Source: Anaerosporobacter mobilis DSM 15930
Lineage (GTDB): Bacteria; Bacillota; Clostridia; Lachnospirales; Lachnospiraceae
Length of the DNA: 64,000 bases
Reading direction: 5' to 3'
Assembly (NCBI RefSeq): GCF_900142955.1
Contig: NZ_FRCP01000006.1
Coordinates: 1 to 64,000 of the forward strand
In this document: piece by piece, positions 24,689-34,552 of the stretch
Layout of the letters: each line of letters opens with the position of its first letter
Numbering within the stretch: position 1 is the first letter of the stretch
The notes under the pieces: generated by a model
What the model was told of the DNA's origin: nothing
The model's input: only the letters and a program-made list of their open reading frames with translations
Databases searched by the model: none
Made by a program: the position numbers and the translations under genes

Positions 24689-26969
24689 AGGTTCCTTTAC
24701 GAACACGATCGCCCTCCATAACATTACGATTACTTCCTATAATAACTTCCTCATCGTAACCTAGCACATCATTGATAACAGCTGTCTGGAAATCCTTCTT
24801 ATCAACAATGACATTAACACGATAAGCCTTAAACTCCTTGCCAAGTATTGTACTAGTTTCTCTCATAACAAGTACATAGTCACCTGAGTTATCGTTCCTA
24901 AGTGCGGTCAATGGAATACAATTATTATACTTCTCAGATGATTTTTCTATTGTAAATTGACCCGTTATTCCAGGTGCGAATTCTCCATCTGGAAGTTTAG
25001 CCGTCACATAATAGCAATCCCCTTCGCTATTATAGGCGATATCAATTACTTCACCTTCTACCGGTTTCTTGTAACCTGTAAGTTGGCAACTAATCTTGTC
25101 ACCTTCTTGTACATATTCCATATAATCCTTTTCAAAACTACCAGCGAATACAGAATTACTTGGTGTAATAGCCACCTTTTCACTTCCCGAAATTGTCGTC
25201 TTCGGTTCAATATCAAGAGCAGTAACCATTCCATCTATGTCTGCAGAAACTTCACCATCTACCTTAATTACTTGATTCAGTTTCTCAAGAATCTCTGCTT
25301 TTCTTTCCATATCCTCTTCGAGTTGCTCCATATCTAACTCTGCAATCTTTGCATTAATTCCTTTGTTCTCATTCTTAATCAAATTACTCTTTTGAAAATC
25401 CGATAATTTATCCTCTGCATCTTCCACCGCTCGTTTAGCGATATCAACTCCATCTTCTTTGGCTTCTAAACTTTCTCTTGCAGCTCGTATTCCATCTTTA
25501 TCTTCATATACCTTATCTAATAACTCATCTACAACCTTAGCCTTCTTCGCCAGTAAATCTTTCGCCTTTTTTTCTTCTTTCTTCTTCTCAGCTGTAATAT
25601 CATTCACTGCAGTTTGCGCCTTAGCAACTAGTTTTGCTTGCTCTTTTGTTGTTTCCTCTACTGTTTTCTTTGCTTTCTCCACTGCTTTATTCTTTGCCTT
25701 ATAGGCTGATTCATCTACTACAGAAGAATCTAATATAGCAGTATAGTAATTTTTGTATAAAGTAACATTACTTCCCGATGGATTCGCTGCTAGATAATTA
25801 AAGTAGGCTATTGCCGCATCTGATATTTCCGTATATTTAGGAGATACACTACTAACTTGCTTCTTAGCACGATCCACTGCGTCAGTGGCTTCTCTTATTG
25901 CATTCTCCCCTTCTAATTGTTGAAGTTTGTATTTGTTTAATGCAGATTCATAACTAGGATCACTAGGATCTATCTTAGCAAGTTCACGGTCCTCTTCTTC
26001 CATAGTCAATTTCCATTTTGCCTTGACAGCCTTTAGATTTTTTTCCGCATCATCAACAGCATTTTGCGTCTCACTGATTTTACTTTTAATCTCCGTATAT
26101 TCATTTTTACCGAAATACGTATTATAGATGTTCTCTAAATCTGTATACATCTCGGCAAACTTTTGATTCTTTGCGTGTTGTTCTAATGTATTCATATATT
26201 TGATTAACGTTGTCTTCTTGAGCATAACCTCATCTAACTCACTCTGTGCATCTGCAAGTTCATTCTTGGCATTTTGAATCTCTTTATTACTTGTTTCACC
26301 TGCCGTGGCATATGCTTCATTGGCCTGCGCTAGCTGTTTCGTATACTTAGCTTTTGTATCATCATAAGATTCTTTTGCTGTATCATACTCTTCCTCGGCT
26401 TTATCATATTCTTCTCTTTGTGTATCACTTAGCTTATCTTTAATCTCTTCTAACTTCTCCTTATAGACTACCTTCGCCTCCTTATAGTCCTCCTGTGCCT
26501 TCCTATAATCTTCCTTGGCACGTGTTACAGCCTTCTGCTCATCACTACCATCGGCCTCCTCTGTCTCTAATGAAGCTGTCAAGATTGCCTTATCATACGC
26601 CCTCTTACTCGCTTCATATTCATCTGTAGCCTTTTCAATCTGTTCCTTCAATTGATCCAAACTATATCGAAAGATTCGATCTCCTTTCGCTACACTCTGT
26701 CCTTTCTTCACATAAATTTCTGCAATCTGTAGATTACCAAGTAGCTCTAGGTATATGGCATTCGCAGAATCAATTCTTCCATCTCCTTTGATTTTATAAT
26801 TCAATACATCTTTTCTTGCCTTTTGTGTAGAAACAAGTGGTACTGTCAAGCTAGCACTTACTCGTGATACCACTGTTAACACCATCATAACAACTATAAA
26901 TATTGCTAGACATTTTCCTGCCTTTTTCTGCAATCTATTATCGCCTTTATTCTTATCTTTCTTATTCAT
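24681..26969 (-). CDS. HlyD-like membrane fusion protein with very long coiled coil
   Basis: A 762-residue protein with one N-terminal membrane segment (about 18-40). A first half-lipoyl region holds IAEIYVKKGQSVAKGDRIF. About 450 residues of Glu/Lys/Ala-rich coiled coil follow (roughly 90-560). The second half-lipoyl and beta-barrel region has ADIDGMVTALDIEPKTTISG and YVQEGDKISCQLTGYKKPVEGEV. This is the layout of adaptor proteins of export pumps, but the coil is far longer than in typical HlyD/MacA. I start at the ATG with AAAGGA upstream (26969). It pairs with the FtsX/MacB-like gene downstream. Confidence 0.82.
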   Translation of the reverse strand: MNKKDKNKGDNRLQKKAGKCLAIFIVVMMVLTVVSRVSASLTVPLVSTQKARKDVLNYKIKGDGRIDSANAIYLELLGNLQIAEIYVKKGQSVAKGDRIFRYSLDQLKEQIEKATDEYEASKRAYDKAILTASLETEEADGSDEQKAVTRAKEDYRKAQEDYKEAKVVYKEKLEEIKDKLSDTQREEYDKAEEEYDTAKESYDDTKAKYTKQLAQANEAYATAGETSNKEIQNAKNELADAQSELDEVMLKKTTLIKYMNTLEQHAKNQKFAEMYTDLENIYNTYFGKNEYTEIKSKISETQNAVDDAEKNLKAVKAKWKLTMEEEDRELAKIDPSDPSYESALNKYKLQQLEGENAIREATDAVDRAKKQVSSVSPKYTEISDAAIAYFNYLAANPSGSNVTLYKNYYTAILDSSVVDESAYKAKNKAVEKAKKTVEETTKEQAKLVAKAQTAVNDITAEKKKEEKKAKDLLAKKAKVVDELLDKVYEDKDGIRAARESLEAKEDGVDIAKRAVEDAEDKLSDFQKSNLIKNENKGINAKIAELDMEQLEEDMERKAEILEKLNQVIKVDGEVSADIDGMVTALDIEPKTTISGSEKVAITPSNSVFAGSFEKDYMEYVQEGDKISCQLTGYKKPVEGEVIDIAYNSEGDCYYVTAKLPDGEFAPGITGQFTIEKSSEKYNNCIPLTALRNDNSGDYVLVMRETSTILGKEFKAYRVNVIVDKKDFQTAVINDVLGYDEEVIIGSNRNVMEGDRVRKGTYE

Positions 26970-27001
26970 AGATTTCAATCCTTTCCATCTAATATCTTTT
27001 G

Positions 27002-27199
27002 GGCAATTGCGAAACTCTTTGTAGTGCATAAAACATATCAATGTGTTTTATGTCTGTCGTTACTGTTTGACGAATTGCGTGTACGACACATACCATGTTT
27101 TTTATTGTATGCGTAGGTCATACAATTCTAGGAAAACTGTAGTAGACAGCCTTAAAACACAGATATGCTTTATGCACGGAGAAGGGTTTCGCAATTGCC
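27002..27199. repeat. Palindromic dispersed element, family 1, full copy A (198 bp)
   Basis: The ends are GGCAATTGCGAAACTCTT and its inverted match. The arms continue with TGCATAAAACATATC..TGTGTTTTA..TCTGTCGTTAC, paired through about 70 bases with mismatches, and a third inner dyad fills the centre. It separates the ABC permease gene from the HlyD-like gene. Confidence 0.85.
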
Positions 27200-27207
27200 T
27201 ATAACAC

Positions 27208-28074
27208 CTATTGTTTAATACCAGACGCAACGATTCCTTGTTCTAGATACTCCTGCCCTTTTAGGAATATCAGTACAGCGGGTAACATCATTATTAATGA
27301 TGCGATGAAGGACACGCCTAGGTTATCTGCTGATATCTGTGGTAGATATAAGGACAGTGGCCAATACGACTTATCACGCAGGAAGGTCAATGGTTGCTCA
27401 ATACAGTTCCACAATTCAATAAAGGAAAGAATCAATGCTGATATAATTCCTGCGTTCCCTAGAGGAATACCAATATGAAAAAATATATATCCCTCTCCTG
27501 CACCATCTAACCTTGCTGCTTCTAACATCTCCTCGGGTATCCCTTTGAAGAACTTTGTCATGATAAAAACAGGAAATGTTGAGAATATAGCTGGCAATAT
27601 AATTGCTAGGTGTGTATCTAGCACATGTAATTTGTTGAGTACCAAATAACTAGAAACAATCGTCACCTGGAATGGTAAGATCATTAACACAATGTATATG
27701 TAAAACAAGATATTCTTACATGGAAAACGATATCTTGCAAAACTCCAAGCCGCAGGTACTGCAACGAAAAACTGACCAAGTACTGCAGGCAATACTTGCT
27801 TACAAGAATTCCAAAACATAACGAAGAATTGTGGTGCATCAAACAACAACTCTACGAATGATTTAAGAGTTGGATATAAGGGCACTAACGGCCATGAAAC
27901 ATAACCTTTTCCTTGGTCTAATACAACACCAATATACTCGGTAAGTTCTTCTCCTCTCATTAAACATCCACTTAATACCATATAGATGGGAATCCATATG
28001 AGTAAGCATGACAGGATTAAAAGGATGTATGTGAAGATATGCTTTTTATGAATTGTTGACTTTCTATCCCTCAA
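27208..28074 (-). CDS. Sugar-type ABC permease (MalG family)
   Basis: A 288-residue permease with six membrane segments and the cytoplasmic EAA loop PEEMLEAARLDGAGEGYIFFHIGIP. The best start is a TTG at 28074, 8 bases after AAGGAGG; an in-frame TTG further up (28095) has no ribosome binding site. Second permease of a carbohydrate uptake (CUT1-like) system together with the MalF-like protein at 28183 and the binding protein at 29348. No ATPase gene is nearby, so it probably uses a shared one such as an MsmK type. Confidence 0.9.
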   Translation of the reverse strand: MRDRKSTIHKKHIFTYILLILSCLLIWIPIYMVLSGCLMRGEELTEYIGVVLDQGKGYVSWPLVPLYPTLKSFVELLFDAPQFFVMFWNSCKQVLPAVLGQFFVAVPAAWSFARYRFPCKNILFYIYIVLMILPFQVTIVSSYLVLNKLHVLDTHLAIILPAIFSTFPVFIMTKFFKGIPEEMLEAARLDGAGEGYIFFHIGIPLGNAGIISALILSFIELWNCIEQPLTFLRDKSYWPLSLYLPQISADNLGVSFIASLIMMLPAVLIFLKGQEYLEQGIVASGIKQ

Positions 28075-28182
28075 TCTGTATTCCTCCTTAATCAAATCTA
28101 CAAGTATTTTGAGTCATAGTGTTTTTGTGTATCTTTCTCATACTTGAACTATATACAATACCTAGTAAGCGCATTCCATTCA

Positions 28183-29073
28183 TCATAGTACCTCTTCCTT
28201 ATCACTCCCTGTTAGCTTCTGAATGCCTATAATGACCGTCAATAACGTGATTGCAACAAGAACTGCTCCCGCACACATCTTTTGAATATCTAAGTTCGTA
28301 AACCAGTTATTGAATACATGCTGCAACATGTAGATACTCTCATGTGGATAATCCCCTGCGATTAGATATGCCTCTCGAAACACCTTAAAACTATTAATCA
28401 ACGATAAAACCGTAACAATGAATAAGGTCGACATAAGATTAGGTAGCGTAATATATATGAATTTAGTAAACGTGCCAGCTCCATCAACAGAAGCCGCCTC
28501 GTATACACTTTGTGAAATTCCATTCAAACCAGCAAGCCATAGAATAATGTCATATCCAATATTCTTCCATATGTACGTGAATACCAAGATATAGAATGCT
28601 TTACTCGAATTCATCCAATCTGTACCACTACCACCGAAATGTACGATAATCTTATTCAACATTCCATACTCATCAAAGAATACTCTCCATAGTAATACAA
28701 TGGACGCTGCCGGTATTACCATTGGTATTAAGAAGGTGGTTTTAATAACGTTTTGTAATCCCCCTATTGAAAACAAAAGGACAGAGAAGAATAATGACAG
28801 GAGTAATAGAAGCGGTATACATATTAATAGAAATTTCCCTGTATTCTTCGCTGCTAACTTAAAGGCTTCATTCGCAAATACTAATCTATAATTCTCTAAT
28901 CCAACAAATCTCCTTGTCATTGTTTCACTAAAAGATCGCCTAACCGCGTCAATAAACGGAATTAGTACGAATATCGAAACTCCTAGAAAACTAGGAAGCA
29001 AAAAAACGAAACCAAGAATAGTTTCTTTCCTTGCACGCTTTGTTTTAAAGTACTTACTCATTCCCATCTTCAT
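28183..29073 (-). CDS. Sugar-type ABC permease (MalF family)
   Basis: A 296-residue permease with six membrane segments and the EAA loop QSVYEAASVDGAGTFTKFIYITLP. GGTGG lies 6 bases before the ATG. First permease of the CUT1-like pair. A gap of about 270 bases and a terminator separate it from the binding-protein gene upstream. Confidence 0.9.
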   Translation of the reverse strand: MKMGMSKYFKTKRARKETILGFVFLLPSFLGVSIFVLIPFIDAVRRSFSETMTRRFVGLENYRLVFANEAFKLAAKNTGKFLLICIPLLLLLSLFFSVLLFSIGGLQNVIKTTFLIPMVIPAASIVLLWRVFFDEYGMLNKIIVHFGGSGTDWMNSSKAFYILVFTYIWKNIGYDIILWLAGLNGISQSVYEAASVDGAGTFTKFIYITLPNLMSTLFIVTVLSLINSFKVFREAYLIAGDYPHESIYMLQHVFNNWFTNLDIQKMCAGAVLVAITLLTVIIGIQKLTGSDKEEVL

Positions 29074-29295
29074 TCCTTACCACCTGATATAATAAAGTCA
29101 TAGCAAAAAGCTATGCTAATTCTTACTTGCTTAGGTATACATTGGCTCATCTTAATACCCCTAGCGATTTTTTGACACTCTGCGTCAAAGATAAGAAAAG
29201 AATACCATGTAAATCTCTAAATAATCTTTAAAACACTTTGATATATTGGTATCTTTCTTTGTATTATTCACCATATTTTATATTTCTCTTTTAAA

Positions 29296-29327
29296 GGGGG
29301 CAAAACCAACTTATCGGCTTTGCCCCC
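29296..29327 (-). terminator. Terminator after the binding-protein gene
   Basis: GGGGGCAAAGCC pairs with GGTTTTGCCCCC. It lies about 20 bases after the stop codon at 29348. It may set a high ratio of binding protein to permease. Confidence 0.8.
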
Positions 29328-29347
29328 TAATACTTTATAGTTCATTC

Positions 29348-31564
29348 TTACTCTGCCAAATATCCCTTAGCTACATTCATAATATTCTGAACAGCTTCTT
29401 CTTTGCTAACCTTATCTTCAAGGAAATCCTTAACCTGATCAATTACTAATGAAGATAACATACAATCATATGATATTGGATTATCTAATTCTTTTATTTT
29501 ATCGTATAGTTCTTTTACTTGTTTCTCATCTGGAGCTTCAATTTGCCTAATTTCAGTATCTATAGCAATTGACATACCCTGAAGCGTATCCACTTCATTC
29601 ATAACTCCATCTAATGCCTTTGCATTCACAGGAAACCCATCAAATGCCGTAGATGATTGCACTTTATCCCCTAATAGATATGCCAAGAATTCCTTTGCTA
29701 ACTCTTTGTTTTTACTAGCCTTGTTAATACCTACCAAACCACTTTCAATGTACTGATTATCAAATGTGTCATAATACATTCCTACTTCTCTAGCTCCCGC
29801 TAAAGTAACTTGACTATCTGACAATGACAGTAGTTGTTCTACGAACGTCTCACTTTTATTATTCTCTCCAAAATACATACTAAAACCACGGTCTAACTCA
29901 ATGGCATTATCTACTTGTAACTGTGATGTACCGAAGTTGAATATATTCTCTTCTCCCAGCTTTTCCATCAGCAACTGTAACATATCGAGATATTTACCTA
30001 GGATTTCTTCATTAATTGTTTTCTCATCCGTAACTAACTCTTTGCTATATAAGGCCCAAAAGAGGTTTGCAAAATTCTCTGCACCTATATTGTTGAATAG
30101 ACCCGTAACGTCTTTATTTTCCAATAGTGCAATCATAGCATCTAAAGAAGGCATTGCCTCAACTACCTGTTTATTACCGTAGGCTAATGGCACTTGGAAA
30201 CGCAACGGAACATAGTAGCAACTACTATCTGATAGATAGTTTTGCATAATATTCTTATTCAATGTTTCATCATCTACAAGTGGCTTGATACGATCACTAA
30301 TGTCTTCAAGAACACCCTTTTCTACATAAGAATCTCTTGGCAAACCATCTAATACCAAGATGTCTGCCCCATTTCCTGCCAGAAGCTCTGTGTTTAATGC
30401 ACGTATTGTATCCGATAAGTTCGCGTTACTAGCCTCTCCATTCTCAATGGCATATGTATAATTAATCAGCACATCCGGATGTTCTGATTGGTATTTAATA
30501 ATTGCCTGTCTAATGGTTGGATTCAGGTACAACGAATATACATTCATCTGCGTAGATGGAATCGAAGCAACGTTTTCATCAAATTGATAATAATATAGTT
30601 TAATATTATATTGGCTATCATAAGCTAGAACAGCATACGCAGCCTTCTCTTTCTCCATAACCGCTAATTCCTGAAATACCATTGTTTGATCAGACAGTGT
30701 AGTAAGACCTCCCTCGACAATCGTTTGCCAAAGTGATCCATCTTTTTGTAATACTGAAACCCCTGCCGAATTCAAACTATAGATATTACCGTCTACTTCC
30801 TGAATCAATGAATTATCAAGTACTGCATCATAGACATAACTTGCTGTCTCTCTTCCACTCTTATCCATACGGAGTAACTTCTGCTGATCCGTGCTATACC
30901 CTATTAAATCTTGATTACTAACAGCTACTGGCGCTATTAATGAATAATCTTGTATTAACTCACCCGTAGAAGGGTCAAACATGTTAACACTCTCACCGTA
31001 GATACTTGGTAATATAACCAATGTCCCGTCTTCTAACACTTGTATATCTTCTACATTGGGATAGCTCATTTCCCCCTTGTAATCCTCAGTCTTTGTCTCT
31101 AACCATGGGATTTCCAGTTTCTGCGCTAGTTCTCCATCCTCTTTATAGATCATATATTGGTATTCTCCACTAGAATAATCTACTGTGATCAAATAATATT
31201 GATTATCCTTACCTAGAATAACCTTATAGATCATATACTTATTTTGATCAATATTATTAATCCAGCTAATTGTTTTCTCAGTCCAGCTCTCACCATCATA
31301 AATCAAAGCTATCATAGTAGTAGCTGTAGCTAAGTAGACTTCTAGTTCGTTATCTACATTTGATAGTATCGAGATAATATGTGACTCTTGATACTCTTCT
31401 GGTAATTCTAATTCTTGTTCCATGTACCTTCCCATTGGAACACTAGAAGTCTCCTTATCTCCCCTTGACTTACAACCGATTAATAACGAGCTGATTAGAA
31501 CCACGCATAGAAATAATACTAGTAATCTAGTTCTTTTGTTATCAGACATTTTCTTCTTCCTCAT
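29348..31564 (-). CDS. Lipoprotein fusing a propeller-like domain to an ABC solute-binding domain
   Basis: About 738 residues. A lipoprotein signal ends at LLIGC. Residues about 45-340 form repeated short beta blades (for example IALIYDGESWTEKTISWI, YQYMIYKEDGELAQKLEIPW, NIYSLNSAGVSVLQKDGSLW), suggesting a beta-propeller sensor. From about 355 a family-1 extracellular solute-binding domain follows (YLNPTIRQAIIKYQSEHPDV, GADILVLDGLPRDSYVEKGVLEDIS). This is twice the normal size of a sugar-binding protein. Two ATG codons are possible starts, at 31564 and 31549. It lies between a two-component system and two sugar permeases, so it may both sense and deliver a glycan. Confidence 0.85.
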   Translation of the reverse strand: MRKKKMSDNKRTRLLVLFLCVVLISSLLIGCKSRGDKETSSVPMGRYMEQELELPEEYQESHIISILSNVDNELEVYLATATTMIALIYDGESWTEKTISWINNIDQNKYMIYKVILGKDNQYYLITVDYSSGEYQYMIYKEDGELAQKLEIPWLETKTEDYKGEMSYPNVEDIQVLEDGTLVILPSIYGESVNMFDPSTGELIQDYSLIAPVAVSNQDLIGYSTDQQKLLRMDKSGRETASYVYDAVLDNSLIQEVDGNIYSLNSAGVSVLQKDGSLWQTIVEGGLTTLSDQTMVFQELAVMEKEKAAYAVLAYDSQYNIKLYYYQFDENVASIPSTQMNVYSLYLNPTIRQAIIKYQSEHPDVLINYTYAIENGEASNANLSDTIRALNTELLAGNGADILVLDGLPRDSYVEKGVLEDISDRIKPLVDDETLNKNIMQNYLSDSSCYYVPLRFQVPLAYGNKQVVEAMPSLDAMIALLENKDVTGLFNNIGAENFANLFWALYSKELVTDEKTINEEILGKYLDMLQLLMEKLGEENIFNFGTSQLQVDNAIELDRGFSMYFGENNKSETFVEQLLSLSDSQVTLAGAREVGMYYDTFDNQYIESGLVGINKASKNKELAKEFLAYLLGDKVQSSTAFDGFPVNAKALDGVMNEVDTLQGMSIAIDTEIRQIEAPDEKQVKELYDKIKELDNPISYDCMLSSLVIDQVKDFLEDKVSKEEAVQNIMNVAKGYLAE

Positions 31565-31703
31565 AACTCCTACAATCCTCCTTGTTTTCAATATACCATG
31601 TCACAGAACAATAATACCGCTACCTGACAAACATAGAATAACAAGGAATCCTCTAAAAGTTCTCTAAGATTTGTAAAACATTGTGATAAATCTGTGATAT
31701 ATC

Positions 31704-33071
31704 TTAGTCCTCTATAACTCTTGGCAACTTGATCGTAAATGTACAACCACCGCCCTCCGTATCTTCTAATAACAAAAGACCTTGATGCATCTTAACCAGT
31801 TCCCTTGCAATGCTTAAACCTAACCCATAGTGTTTTCGGTCATTGTGTGAAGAATCCACTTGATAGAACTTCTCGAAAACCGCTGTTTTCTCCTCATCCG
31901 GAATTCCAATTCCATAATCAATCACTTGTATATAAACATAATGTTTACTTGTATATGCGTGTAACAAAAGTGGTTTTACACTCTTAGAATATTGAACTGC
32001 ATTGTTCAGTAAAATCACAATGATTTGTTTTAACCTCATAGCATCTGCATTGACAGGGGGTAATAGATTATCGGGCAAAGATATCGCAAGCCCTATAGTA
32101 GCTTCCTTGCAAATCGGTAGTACCTCCTCATAGACATCTAGTAATATCGTATCTAATTCTACCCTCTCCATTACCATTCTCCATGCCTTCGTCTCTGTGG
32201 AAGATAGAATTAACAAATCCTCCACCAAACTTGACATTCTATTACATTCCTCACCAATGGTTGCAATGTAGTGCTCTGATTTCTCTGGAACCACCTTAAT
32301 CGCGCTGGCACTGGTTCGTATTACCGTAAGAGGAGCCTTTAATTCATGAGATGCTGCTGCGATGAATTCCGTTTGCAATCGCTTACTCTCTTCAACAGGT
32401 TTCATAATAAACCTTACATAGATTTGATTCAATATGACCATACATAGAATTCCAAGTATCTCAATTAGTAAGAAAACCTTTGCTAATTGATCAAATGCTT
32501 GGTCTTCTTTCGTAAAATATTGTATCAATATAGCGCTTCTATACTGTTTTTCAAATGGTATTACAAAGGCAACCGCATAGTATTCATGCCCCTGTTCATT
32601 CTTTAATTGATAATGACGATAAAAACCTTCTTTTTGTGAAATTGGCCTTACATTCAATAACAAATTATCTTCTCTGGCCAGATTCTCAACCTTGGTAACT
32701 TCTTTCTCTCTTTCTTCCTCTGGTACCCAACTTCCCCATTGTATTAATGGTTTTCCTGCATCTACAATATGAAGAATCATCTCATTAGAACTTTCCATCT
32801 CTGTAATCCAAGTATTGGATACCGTTGTATCAGAAGATAATTTCATATACACAGTTGTTGCTGTACTTTGAAAAATCCTACTTTTATTCTGTTTCTGTTC
32901 ATGAACATTCATTAAAAACACTGCTAAAAGTGCAGCAGAAAGAATCACTCCCATACTTACACTGTATAATAAGACAAGTCGGTTTTTCGCCTTCTGTACA
33001 CTATTTTTCTCTTCCAATAGACGTTTATAATGTTGACTAATTCTTTGATATCTACCCTTTGCTGGTCTCAC
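31704..33071 (-). CDS. Sensor histidine kinase
   Basis: A 455-residue kinase with two membrane segments (about 28-50 and 205-228) around an extracellular region of roughly 150 residues. The H-box is SHELKAPLTVIRTSASAI, with N-box LKQIIVILLNNAVQYS and G-boxes DYGIGIP and HYGLGLSIA. The start is a GTG overlapping the response regulator gene by 20 bases. It phosphorylates the regulator at 33052. Its place beside the propeller/solute-binding lipoprotein suggests control of that uptake system. Confidence 0.93.
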   Translation of the reverse strand: MRPAKGRYQRISQHYKRLLEEKNSVQKAKNRLVLLYSVSMGVILSAALLAVFLMNVHEQKQNKSRIFQSTATTVYMKLSSDTTVSNTWITEMESSNEMILHIVDAGKPLIQWGSWVPEEEREKEVTKVENLAREDNLLLNVRPISQKEGFYRHYQLKNEQGHEYYAVAFVIPFEKQYRSAILIQYFTKEDQAFDQLAKVFLLIEILGILCMVILNQIYVRFIMKPVEESKRLQTEFIAAASHELKAPLTVIRTSASAIKVVPEKSEHYIATIGEECNRMSSLVEDLLILSSTETKAWRMVMERVELDTILLDVYEEVLPICKEATIGLAISLPDNLLPPVNADAMRLKQIIVILLNNAVQYSKSVKPLLLHAYTSKHYVYIQVIDYGIGIPDEEKTAVFEKFYQVDSSHNDRKHYGLGLSIARELVKMHQGLLLLEDTEGGGCTFTIKLPRVIED

Positions 33072-33750
33072 TTATAGCCCCCTCTTCTAGTCGATACCCA
33101 ATTCCATATACCGTTTTAATCAGTACATTGCTCTCAATACCCTTTAGTCGCTTTCTTAGGAAATGAATATAATTGTCTATATTACCATCTTCCACTGTTC
33201 CATCTGCTCCCCACACTCGGTCAAGGATCTGTTCTCTCGTTACTACTTGACCCGAATTACGCATAAAAAATTCTAGTAATGAACTTTCTTTCTTTGATAA
33301 TATATAGTTCTCTTCCCCTTTATTAACAATCTTTCGGTCTATGTTATATGTAAGATCTCCATATTTCAAACAATTTGCTGCTTCTATTTGTCTTGGTCTC
33401 CTTGCTAATGCGCGAATTCTTGCAAACAATTCTTCCATAGCAAAAGGTTTTACAAGATAATCATCCGCTCCTGCATCTAGTCCATCTACTCTGTCATAGA
33501 TCCCATTCATTGCTGTTATTAATATAACAGGAACCATAATCTGTTTCTTTCGAATCTCTGACAAAAACGAAACCCCGTCTTTACCAGGTAACATTCGATC
33601 TAAGAGTACCATGTCATGTGACGTTGCGGTTAGATAATACCTTGCATTAATCGCATTATGGCAAACGTCAACCTCATAACCTGCTGCCTTTAACTGTTCC
33701 TCTAATGCATCACATAGATTCAAGTCATCCTCCACCAAAAGTAACTTCAT
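33052..33750 (-). CDS. OmpR/PhoB-family response regulator
   Basis: A 232-residue regulator. Receiver domain with phosphoacceptor Asp in MVLLDRMLPGKDG and the conserved Lys in YLVKPFAMEELFARI. C-terminal winged-helix domain with RKIVNKGEENYILSKKESSLLEFF and NYIHFLRKRL. GAGGAGG precedes the ATG. It leads the operon with the histidine kinase. Confidence 0.95.
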   Translation of the reverse strand: MKLLLVEDDLNLCDALEEQLKAAGYEVDVCHNAINARYYLTATSHDMVLLDRMLPGKDGVSFLSEIRKKQIMVPVILITAMNGIYDRVDGLDAGADDYLVKPFAMEELFARIRALARRPRQIEAANCLKYGDLTYNIDRKIVNKGEENYILSKKESSLLEFFMRNSGQVVTREQILDRVWGADGTVEDGNIDNYIHFLRKRLKGIESNVLIKTVYGIGYRLEEGAISETSKG

Positions 33751-33836
33751 ATTCTTCCTCCTCTTGTATCATAGTGACTCTTTTACTTTTTGGTAATTGT
33801 AATGTATTCCCTAATTCTTGTCAATGGAGTAAGTAA

Positions 33837-34349
33837 TCACCTACTTGGGAACTCTCTCCCCAACAAGCACAATTCCATACCCTCCTTCATTGGGGTAAAT
33901 CCATATCGACTATATAATTTTTCTCCCTCTTGCGTAGCATCTAAGGTTATCTGTGTTATCCCCATTTGTCTTGCCTCTGCAACAATTGCATCCACAATCC
34001 TAAATCCTATATGTTTACGTCTATACTCTCTCTCCGTGTATATGTTCATAAGATGGCCTCTCTTACCACTGATATGATCCAAAGTAGGCATAACGTTCAC
34101 AAAACATAAACTACCACACGCAACCGCTTTATCGCCACTGAATGCAAGATAAGTGATCTGTTCTTCATGCTCAATTGCATGAAGAAAGTACTCTCTTGTC
34201 TTCTCTTCAAACGTAGCTATATGAAACAAATCATACTCTTTATATCCGGGTTTAATCTCTTCAATAAATTCCATCCGTAGTTTGAGCATATCCTCTATAT
34301 CATTACTAGTTGCACGGCAAATGATTATGTTACTCTCCTTGTTACTCAT
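33837..34349 (-). CDS. GNAT-family N-acetyltransferase
   Basis: A 170-residue GNAT fold. The acetyl-CoA loop is EREYRRKHIGFRIVDAIVAEARQMG (the R/Q-x-x-G/A-like P-loop), followed by ITLDATQEGEKLYSRYGFTPMKEGM. Substrate unknown. AGGAGG lies upstream of the ATG. It is divergent from the LysR gene, with about 200 bases between them that must hold both promoters. Confidence 0.9.
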   Translation of the reverse strand: MSNKESNIIICRATSNDIEDMLKLRMEFIEEIKPGYKEYDLFHIATFEEKTREYFLHAIEHEEQITYLAFSGDKAVACGSLCFVNVMPTLDHISGKRGHLMNIYTEREYRRKHIGFRIVDAIVAEARQMGITQITLDATQEGEKLYSRYGFTPMKEGMELCLLGREFPSR

Positions 34350-34552
34350 TCCTACATTCCTCCTATACTTTACTATTCAACAATGAAACTCCTAGGTCCT
34401 TTGATTCCTGTTTCTAACAGAGCCACACTCCAACAAACCCTCTTGACCAAAGTATAATCCAAATGGTATTATTTGTATAATGAATTATACTAATACTAGT
34501 AATTCGATATGTAAATAATAATAGTTATTACCCTAGAACATGGAGGAATCCT

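Noticed and set aside
24957..25337. 126-codon plus-strand frame within the HlyD-like gene.
   Set aside because: It is a shadow of the coding sequence on the other strand; no ribosome binding site or family sequence.
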